From Brachypodium distachyon (lineage: Eukaryota; Streptophyta; Magnoliopsida; Poales; Poaceae), in contig NC_016131.3 in assembly GCF_000005505.3 (NCBI RefSeq), forward strand, positions 25,411,001 through 25,475,000: DNA of 64,000 nucleotides. Direction: 5' to 3'. The notes beneath the pieces were generated by a model, which saw only the letters and a list, made by a program, of their open reading frames with translations, was not told the origin of the DNA and did not search any database. This document shows, in pieces, positions 56,301 through 64,000 of the stretch. The position numbers were made by a program, and so were the translations under genes. Position 1 is the first letter of the stretch. The number at the start of each line of letters is the position of its first letter.

Positions 56301-56390
56301 CACCGCCCCCTTCCGCCACACCACCCGCATCCCCTCCCCCTTCGCCGCCGCCGCCGCCGCCGCGTCCCCGCCTCTGCTTCGCCTCCCCAT
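53368..56390 (-). CDS. DUF616 protein (MUCI70/TOD1-like), membrane-anchored
   Basis: Six exons on the minus strand (56390-56201, 55701-55630, 55550-55363, 54619-54204, 54118-53934, 53735-53368) join in frame to 472 residues, all with GT-AG introns. A short cytosolic N-terminus with an alanine run is followed by a single membrane segment (about 29-50), as in type II Golgi proteins. The lumenal DUF616 domain contains HCGFMKN, VVASGIFDGYDIPHQPSNIS, the KWVGIWRLVTLHRLPFDEPR block, ILTHRLFP, WIDGKMEL, EWAKTIDEI-type and LREHTTIADLFSCLWFNEV-like blocks. Arabidopsis relatives include MUCI70 (pectin/xylan in mucilage, proposed glycosyltransferase) and TOD1 (reported alkaline ceramidase), so the exact reaction is unsettled. 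Confidence 0.93.
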
Positions 56391-57493
56391 TGCTCTCTCT
56401 CTCTCTCCGCCGCCTCCTCCAACTCCCCTCCTGTGGGCAGTGGCCGGTGGGATCCCGGCCGGGGATTTAGGGCTTGGGCGGCGCCGCCGGGATCTCCTCC
56501 TCTTGGAATTATCGGAGGGGGAGCAATGCGGAATCTGAGAAGGGAAGCGATGCACGCTGCAGTGGGGGAGCAAGAAAGAAGCGAGTTGATTTTCTGAATT
56601 TCTTCACCTTTATCTTTTGAAATCTCACTACTGACCAGCCTCGTTTGGAAAAATGGGAAATTTTATATAAAATTCGAATGGTTTCAGGCGAAATTCATGC
56701 CTTTAATTAACCAGATTTTGTTTATTTTCTCGTTGGGCCAACCTGACCTTTTTTTTTTGCAAGGAACCTGACCTTTTTTTTCCTCCCTATCTTCAAACTT
56801 TTTTGACAGGAAATCTTCAAACTTCAAAATGGTTTAGCAACTACTCCTTTCGATCCATAAGAAGTGTCTCAGACTTAATACTCCCTCCGATACTAAATTC
56901 TTGCCGCAGTTTTAGTTCAAATTTGTACTAAAAGAAATTTAGGATTGTAGGGAGTACTTATTATGCTACGATTAGAGACATGTGCACTTTCTAGATAGGC
57001 TTTTGAGTGTGAAGTCTGAATCTGTGCTTGCCATTTTCAAGCAACTCCTTCTGTAAGTCCGAAAATGGGGATTTCTGTGTAATTTTTCTCATCACAGCTG
57101 AATTTTGTGCTTGCCATTTTCAAGCAAGTACCAGGGACTCAATGCAACAGCCAACAGACAGCAATGGAATCCAGTGACCACACACACACACTAACGTTAC
57201 GGAATCACATTAGAGACATCTACTGAAAACCATGTTTACAAGACAGTAGAGACCACCACAACACCACTTGGCACAAGAAGCACAATCGCGTGAAATTTCA
57301 TATCATGTTATTATCCAATACAAGTACGCTATGTATGTACATCTGTATTATACTAGTATTGCAAGTTCAGGACATGAAACCTGAAAAGGCACCCTTTTCA
57401 ACATTAACATACGATCTGTTTATTAACATACAGCTGACTGTGGGATCGCAAATTAGAACACTATCATGTACTGGAGCAAGAGAGGCTGCTTCC
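56391..57493 (-). promoter_or_regulatory. DUF616 gene promoter region and 3' flank of the DNL-finger gene
   Basis: CT/GA-rich leader next to the ATG (56391-56420). A small MITE at 56881-56954 with a similar fragment just before it. The part near 57493 should be the 3' UTR of the minus-strand gene. Confidence 0.4.
56881..56954. mobile_element. Short Stowaway-like element
   Basis: Termini CTCCCTCCGATACTAAATTCTT and the complement of AAGAAATTTAGGATTGTAGGGAG are flanked by TA (56879-56880, 56955-56956). About 74 bp, non-coding. Confidence 0.65.
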
Positions 57494-59359
57494 TTAGAGG
57501 ACTGGGAAGATGTTGCCTTCGCCGTCCTCGTCACCGTCGAGGTAGTTGAACGGAGCATCCCCCTCGTATCGGAAGTCTGGGCCGACGTAGCACTTCATCT
57601 CATGGAACAGGTTCAGGTTGTCCACCAGCTTGTGGAATACATTGCAACCGCAGCACTGATGCAACAAAATCACAACAATTTGACAAGATGCACTTCGATA
57701 TAATCCAGGAAAGGAGTAACGAGCCAGGAAAGAAATGAAGATATCATTGATATGAATATGTATCCAAAAATGAAGAACTTGTGGGGGCAAAAACATAATT
57801 TGGAGGTAATAATTTAGAATATGCATTGAGTGCATCAAATAAATAAAACCACAATAACCCAATAACACACCACTGATAGTTGAATAAATAAGTAAGCTTG
57901 AGTTTGTGGGGGCAAAAGGGCCACTATGGTAATGTCAATACAGTACCTTGGTCCTTGGGATAGTGGAGGTAAAAGGTTTGTGCGGTTAATACCTGCCTAT
58001 TGCTGAACTGAACTCATACTGCACGCTCGTCTGGACTGTTTGATCTTATACTGAAGCAATAAGCTGATTTTTTTTGTAAAGGAAAACATTAACCTGAATT
58101 TATTACCACGCTGAAACAGCATACCCTGCTATTCTTATCTGTGTAGTTATCACTTATCAGGCCATCTTCTTATGGGGAACGACATCATGTCATTCTGGTA
58201 CAAGATGGACTAGCAGTCTAGCAACCTACTTCAAGTTCGACATTACTGATGTCAAAAGCAAATTATGTGCAAGAACATGTCCTCTGGTAATAAGCACCAA
58301 TTGTTGACCACACTACTGTATGCATATTCATCAACTCTTATCATTGTACCGAATAAAGACAACAAAGAGCATCTCAATCCAATTGTTTAAACCAGAGTTA
58401 GGATCAGCTCAACATGGATCGTTATACAACAATCAACATTACAGTAACAGCAGCAAGCCAGGCAGCCAGCGATACCTGAACGAACACGGTGCCGTCTGTG
58501 TAGGCGTGCGGGTTGATGGCACGCGTGGTGCGCTGCCCGCAGACGTTGCAGGTGAACGCCACCCGCATCCGCCGCCTCGGGGACTTTGTGAAGAGTGACC
58601 ACGGCAGCGTCGAGACCTCCGGCCGATTCGCGGCACCGGCCGTGGGTGGACCCTCCATCCCCGAACCCGTCGTCCAGCCGCTCCCCGTCGCGGCGCTCAT
58701 CACCAGCCCCATGGCCGCGTCCTGCAGATGCCACAGCAACCCGATCAGAGAGCACGAAACCAACCTGATCACCAGGCCCATTATCAGCCGAAGCAAGAAA
58801 ATTACAGATGCGAACAATTAGAAAAGAAAAGGCACTGGATCGGAGCCTTATTGCTCCGGAACATGAACTGGAATCGAATCGAGGCAAGAAATGATTCGAG
58901 ATCGCATGAATTTCGCCGTGGACGCGTAAAAAGAGAGACAGAAACCGCATGATGGGGAATAAGGAGCACGAGCGAATCAGAGCAGGGCGCATCGGATCGT
59001 GGCGTCCGACGACGAGATCTCCACCGGGGGCGGGCGCGCCGTTCCGTACCTTGGAGAAGGGCGAGAGGGAGAGCCCGTATGGCGCGAGGCCCCCGGCGGG
59101 CGCCTCACGCCCGGCTCCCGACGGCTTCGACCTGGAGCCGCTCGACGCGAACTCCTCCCCTTCTCCATCCCGGCCTGCAACCGCATGGACACACAAACGC
59201 TGGCATGAGCACCGGTGCAGTAGCAGAAGAAGAGACGAGAGGCGCGGGGGGGCACGCACGCTTGGAGGCGGCGGCGACCGGGGCGAAGGCGTTGCGGCGG
59301 CGGGGGAGCGGGGCGGGTGGTGAGAAGCGCGAGGTGGTGGCGATCGCGACGGACTCCAT
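57494..59359 (-). CDS. DNL-type zinc-finger protein (Zim17/Tim15/HEP family), organellar
   Basis: Four exons (59359-59260, 59174-59050, 58721-58476, 57655-57494) join in frame to 210 residues. The N-terminus MESVAIATTSRFSPPAPLPR is Ser/Arg/Ala-rich and reads as a chloroplast (possibly mitochondrial) transit peptide. The finger has paired cysteines CNVC (133-136) and CCGC (158-161), with the diagnostic DNL at 169-171 (VDNLNLFHEMKCY). An acidic C-terminus follows. Family members bind organellar Hsp70 and keep it soluble, so a chaperone-escort role is likely. The zinc-binding motif is split between exons 3 and 4. Two of the four exons are 125 bp or shorter. Confidence 0.92.
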
Positions 59360-60416
59360 GGGAGCAGCTAGCGGAGATTGGAGCAGATTTTTTTTTTCTT
59401 CTCCTTCTCCTTGGCCCGGGCAAATGGTGAGAAGGAAGAAGTGAAGAAGAGGGAAAGAAAAAGACAGAGATGCGTTTCGGAAGGAGCGGGTGAGGATTAA
59501 CCACAGGCCGGCCCCACCATCAAACATGAGATGTCAGTCTTTGTTATTACCTGATTTTTATGAACCTGGAGATTTTTTTTTTCAGAACTGTTTTCAATTC
59601 CTGCCCAAATTACCTGACCTCCTTATTTATTTCTAGTTTATTTTCAGATTTTTTTGTTGAACACTTATTTTTAATAAATTGTTTTCCCTGCTTGTTGGGG
59701 CAAAAGAACTGTTCAGCATTAAGATGGCAGGAGTATTAGTTGAACTTTTGTGAAAATTTTGAACAGCTTTGTGTCATGTTTTCTTGCCTTTTCTAGTTCT
59801 CTGTTTTGCACAAGCATTTTCCTATGTTCTTGGACGCCTATGGAATCCAAAGAAGAAATATATGATCCTCCCGTAGGAATCAAACTGTTCGCTGCCTGAA
59901 ATCATGAAAATAAATCTTGCAAAATTCATGTGGACCGAAGAGGCCCTTGGAGGCTTGGACCATGTTTAAAATGCAGGGATTTCATTAAAGAAATGTTCGA
60001 TTTCCGCCGCAAGCAGAAATAATCCCCATCTTCCAAATGACCTATTGTCAAGAAAAGTGATCAGAAATGAGATAAGTTGAATCTATTGGCCTCTACTCAC
60101 AATTGTTCATCTATTGTCAGTCACTATTTAGCAGTGCTCTCAGAACCATTTACAGCACGGCATTCCCTAGAGGACATCAGTCGGAACCAGAAAAAAAAAC
60201 TGTGCTAGAGAATAGAGAATATATACACAAAAAAGCTATCATAGAGAAAGGAAACACTAAAGAGTGAACTAATTTGCACCCCACCTATCCAAGCACACTC
60301 CCATCTTCGAAGTGTTAGGAGTCCTATGATCATTGATCAGCTCTCAGGAAACTAGGCGACAAATAATGACCTCATTGCAGAACACAATCTATATCCTCGC
60401 CACAATGGCTCTCCCA
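59360..60416. other. Promoter of the DNL-finger gene and 3' flank of the DCAF8-like gene
   Basis: GA-rich leader just upstream of the ATG (59395-59470). AT-rich sequence beyond. No additional gene or element recognised. Confidence 0.4.
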
Positions 60417-62904
60417 TCAGTCATCATTCATGCCTTCATCGTCGCCCTCATTCATGCCTTCGCCGTCGCCCTCGTTCATGTCTTTGCTGCCGCCCTCATC
60501 ATCTTCCTCACTTCCATCTCCAGTTGTCTCTTCTTCCCCATACTCTTCGTCGTCACCTTCAATGTCATCCACATCTTCATCGTCATCAGAGGTATCAAAA
60601 CCATAGGAAAATATAGGTTCATCCATGTAATCAGGGCCATCAGAATCGCTTGTGCTACCGGAGAGATCAAGATCTGTGAAAATCTTTACAAATCAACAAA
60701 ATTCATGTCAAAATTGAGTTACTAATTGTATAATCATATCACTGGATATAGCAGTAACAAAACACAGATACAAAATACAGTTTTCTTATCTAAGCTCTGT
60801 TCCAACAACCTCTTAAAGGAGGACAACAACAAGTGATATCTCCAACAGTGTAAGCAATGGACTAAAAAAAATCCACAAATATAACAAGGATATTCTAATA
60901 CCAACACATCTGCATAGCTTGGACCTTGTGGTTGTTATGATAAAAAAAAAAGTTGTTTTGCCAACACAGCACCAACCAGTACTTGCTTCAACAGAAACGA
61001 TTCTGTCAATTAAAATACATGGATACACACAACTTCCTTTCTAATGTGTACAATTGGCCCCTCCCTCTTTAGCATCACTCCAAAAACATGACCAGGTCTA
61101 ATATTACAAAGTTACAGTGCAACAAATGAACCAGCCTTTTAAATTCTTAAAGTGGGGGCACACATTAAAGCATGAACATGTCTCAAGCAAATTAACTATT
61201 TATACACAAGTATTACATATACAAGTTGGGCATCCGAAGAAATGTGCGAGAAAGACAAAATTTGAATAAAACAGAGAACATACCTCATCATCGGAGGTGT
61301 TTTCACTTTCACCAGGTGCCCAAATCTTGATGCTCGAATCAATACCACTGCTTGCAATAACAATCTCAGATGGATGCTGTTCAACACAGTTCACAATCCG
61401 TTTATCTCCTCTCATCACACGCATAAGCTCCCCATCCTTCTTTCTCCAAATAAATACATTGCCACAGTCTGATCCAGAGGTAACATAGTCACAATTGGGA
61501 CCAAGGAAGTTAACACCCTTAATGGTCTTCATGTTCTTGTGTCCGACGAAAGTCTGAGGTACAGGCAACTTCTTCTCTCCACAAAGTAATGAGGATTCTA
61601 CAGTCGCATCCATCAAGAGTTTTTCGCCTACCTCAAAATTGTTGAAGTGCAACCCATGCTCTCTCTCGAAAATGTAGATGTTTTCATAACTATAGGATGC
61701 CAGTAGCTCCCCGGTCTGGGAGTAAGCCAAACCAGTTATTCCATCTTTGTTTTCCGCAATCATATGCGGAGGGCAAAAGTGCTCAACCGGGCAACCAAAT
61801 TTAGAATCCCCGTTGAGATAACTCTTACGTGTATCATATAACCTTACATACTCATCAGATCCGGAAACTGCAAAGTAACATGGATTTCTTGGGTCGACGG
61901 CAATAGAATAGAGATCGATGGCATAGAATGGTGAATCATGAATCGCCCCACATTTAAAGAGCTCAGTGGCCTCTTTCTCCCGTACGTCAAACTGAAGGAA
62001 AACAGAGTCAGCATCAAAGGAATCCAACACCGATAACTAAAAAAGAAGGAAGCAAATTAGCAACTTACAGACCACACAGCACCATCTTGCCCACAGCTAA
62101 AGAACGTATGAGGATTTCCAGGCTGAACAGCCAACCTGTGGACCGCATAGTCCATTTCAGCAAACTTATGCGTAAGGACACACCCCCCTTCTTGTATTTG
62201 CGAGTGCCTCACCTGTTCCACAGGCAGAACAAATAACCAAAACCATCAACAGAAAACCCCAAGCTAAACATGAAAGCATGAATTTTCAGGTACCCGGAAA
62301 GCAACTCCTGGACGTGCTCTATACCTGCCCATCGGCACCAGACGAGATAATGCTTCGATCATCCGAGAAGGGCATGAACTGCGCATACAGCACATTGTTA
62401 TCGTGGCCGGTGTAGAACTTCAAGGTCGGCTCCCCCTTTTCCCAGTTCCACAGCATGATGTACTGATCGTCCGACCCGGACAGGAGCAAGCTCCCGCTGC
62501 TGTTGAAGCTTATGGTGTTGACACAGCCCCTGTGCTTCCGCAGCCTCTTGTGGATACTAAGAGACTGCACAAAGTCCTGCACACCCAGCCAAGCAGAGAA
62601 CTCCAAGGTTACATGGAAGAAAAAAAAATTCACAAACTACTAGTACAAGGTAATGATCCTGGATGAACTTAGCAACCGCAAGAGACCCCTCAAACTAGGT
62701 TAACCGCACTAAATCAGCCTAATCCTGCTCGATTTCAGGGCGCTGGTACGGGAAGAGTAGAGGAGTGGAGACCGGAGAGAGGGGAGAAGGGGGGGTTGGA
62801 CGACGGACCTTGGAGGCCATGACGGCGTTGGCGAAGCGCTTGGGCGGGAGGCGGCCGACCTCCCGCTCCCACAGCCCCGCCATCCTCGTCCCCTCCGCCG
62901 GCAT
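60417..62904 (-). CDS. WD40 protein of the DCAF8 / WDTC1-like type
   Basis: Exons on the minus strand: 62904-62809, 62576-62325, 62212-62069, 61991-61284 and a final exon to 60417. These give about 488 residues with GT-AG introns. WD repeats are clear: LRKHRGCVNTISFNSSGSLL, LSGSDDQYIMLWNWEKG, YTGHDNNVLYAQFMP, FFSCGQDGAVWSFDVR, SGSDEYVRLYDTRK (a DWD-box-like YDTR), TSGSDCGNVFIWRKKDG and SSGIDSSIKIWAPG. It should be a substrate receptor of CUL4-DDB1 ubiquitin ligases. The last exon encodes a very acidic tail. Its start is uncertain: the stronger-looking acceptor before 60673 breaks the frame, whereas AAAG before 60683 keeps it (SDDE then IFTDLDLSGS); 60683 was used. The start at 62904 precedes a second Met seven codons on. 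Confidence 0.9.
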
Positions 62905-63307
62905 AATCGCCGCCGCCGCCTACTCCGCCGCCGCGAGGGTTTCTTCTCGGTTCCGCCCCCTCTCTCTTCCCCCTCACGGCTCTTACCTTCTGCTTTGCGC
63001 TCATGGCGGTTATATGCATAGCCGGATCCTGACCGTTCATCGCGAAACGAACGTTCCAAAACCCCGCACGTTTTCCAGTTCCAGTGGGCCGGTTGAGCCT
63101 GGGCCCGTGCGCGTCCTGGCCCAGCAAAGCCCAGCTGCTTCCCGACAGCAGCACAAAGCCGGAAGGGAACCCATTTCGGCTCGAGCAAATTCATCGCACG
63201 GGAAGAAGCGGAGACGGAGCGAGCGAAGCGCAGCCAAACCCTAGCTCCCTCCCCACCCCCTGCGCGCGCGACCGACGGGAGCTCCGCCGCCGCCGCCTTC
63301 CCGCACC
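62905..63307. promoter_or_regulatory. Divergent promoter with site II motifs and a telo-box
   Basis: 403 bp separate the ATGs of the minus-strand DCAF8-like gene and the plus-strand gene. 63083-63135 is dense in GGGCC(A/C/G), TGGCCC and AGCCCA (site II type). A telo-box AAACCCTAG lies at 63236-63244, about 64 nt before the plus-strand ATG. This pairing is typical of plant ribosomal, translation and RNA-processing genes. Confidence 0.55.
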
Positions 63308-63435
63308 ATGGTAAGCCCTCTCCCCGCTCCTCCTCCTCCCGAACTCCTTGTTTCGTTGACCTCCGTACTGACGGTTCGCTTTTTTTTGTGGGGGCGTGTT
63401 GCTCTTCTATCGCAGGCCGACTCACCGCGCAAGAG
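63308..63435 (+). CDS. 5' end of a gene whose ATG is followed at once by an intron (partial)
   Basis: CACCATG is followed immediately by GTAAGC (63311). A pyrimidine-rich acceptor TATCGCAG ends at 63415. Exon 2 (63416-63435) continues GCC GAC TCA CCG CGC AAG AG before GTAATG, so the protein begins MADSPRK. No convincing third exon was seen up to 64000. MADSPRK resembles the start of SR45a/Tra2-like SR splicing factors, which would fit the telo-box promoter, but seven residues cannot settle this. Confidence 0.5.
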
Positions 63436-64000
63436 GTAATGGCGGACGCCGGTTTTCCTCGGGATTCGCCTCTTGGCGATCCTCTCTCGCTCTCTGATCC
63501 GGTGCCTGGTTTGATGTTTCCTCCGTTGGTCGCGCTGGCTCTGATCAGTGTCCAGTGATGCCGCTTAGCTTGTCGTGGCGTTAGGTGCACGGTGACGAGG
63601 ATAGTACGAGGACTTGTGTTGTTACGTGGGCAGCGTAGCGGCCGGATCTCGGATGTTTGCTTGCTTTTCGAGCTCGGTAGCACATCGTGAGGTTGATGAT
63701 GATGCTTCCCTATTGATTTGCAGCTCTTGCAACGGTAGTGTTTCTTAGTAGAATTCATGTTTTGGTGATAGGTAGATGCACGGTATTCAACTTAACTAGT
63801 TATTCCGCAGAATGATGAGTTTGGCACAAGTACAAACTGTGGATGTTTATTCCACGCATCATGGAAATAGGTCAACCATTGCTTTTGCCAATAAACATTG
63901 GAGTTTTAGTGGCACTAATAAGTAATAAACTTGAGTATAAGGGGGGAGTAAATGTTTCGTTAAGGTTAGGACTTGGCAGCCGAACCGAACTCCGCCAGGG
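63436..64000 (+). other. Presumed intron 2 of the partial gene
   Basis: Starts with GTAATG and has no clear exon before the window ends. Consistent with a long second intron. Confidence 0.35.

Noticed and set aside
58387..59259. 290-codon minus-strand ORF read as one gene
   Set aside because: It spans exon 2, an intron and exon 3 of the DNL-finger gene; the splice sites and zinc-finger continuity show the true structure.
62709..63758. 349-codon minus-strand ORF across the divergent promoter
   Set aside because: GC-rich region covering exon 1 in the wrong frame, the promoter and the opposite gene; Arg/Ser-rich with no domain.
1..64000. CRISPR arrays, operons, riboswitches, prokaryotic origins
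   Set aside because: The window is plant nuclear DNA; no regularly spaced identical repeats or bacterial-type signals were seen.

Overview
This is nuclear DNA of a grass (Poaceae). The evidence is GC-rich first exons with GT-AG introns, rice-type tandem class I/class II chitinase genes, a DUF1618 relic (a grass-expanded family), a chloroplast FTSH1 very like the rice protein, and Stowaway, Mutator-like, hAT, LINE and chromovirus elements. From memory, rice keeps FTSH1 beside chitinase genes on the long arm of chromosome 6, so this is probably the matching segment of another grass. Short introns and moderate TE load suggest a compact genome such as Brachypodium; that is inference.

Layout. 0-5.4 kb: the end of a Mutator-like MITE, a dispersed palindromic repeat and a small EAR-motif protein gene (minus). 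5.4-6.8 kb: a broken DUF1618 gene. 7.3-10.3 kb: two GH19 chitinase genes (minus) with a third chitinase scrap between them. 12.0-15.9 kb: FTSH1 (plus, 5 exons). 15.2-30.0 kb: a four-unit duplication array. Each unit carries a piece of the FTSH1 3' end or its downstream DNA plus a minus-strand copy of a small orphan gene with a Cys-rich C-terminus. The array is further split by a hAT-like element, a 684-bp retrocopy with a 17-bp target-site duplication, and a 1.66-kb LINE with a 16-bp duplication. 30.4-31.0 kb: a uclacyanin-type blue copper protein. 32.0-34.5 kb: an FD-like bZIP gene (minus) with two short 3' exons. 35-39 kb: repeats only. 39.8-44.6 kb: the plant ESCRT component FREE1 (10 exons). 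45.5-52.8 kb: a conserved gene of unknown function whose first intron holds a young 5.4-kb Ty3/gypsy chromovirus in antisense. 53.4-56.4 kb: a DUF616 (MUCI70/TOD1-like) gene. 57.5-59.4 kb: a DNL-type zinc-finger gene. 60.4-62.9 kb: a DCAF8-like WD40 gene. 63.3 kb onward: the start of a divergent gene whose ATG abuts its first intron.

The genes form no operon or pathway; they are independent nuclear genes. The chitinases form a local defence cluster. FTSH1 (thylakoid protease) and the DNL-finger protein (organellar Hsp70 escort type) both act in organelle protein quality control. FREE1 acts in endosomal sorting. The DUF616 protein is Golgi or membrane associated. The DCAF8-like protein is a predicted CUL4-DDB1 substrate receptor. 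The most novel part is the 15-30 kb array with its small orphan gene family. All exon coordinates were worked out by hand from splice sites, reading phase and remembered protein families; no searches were run.
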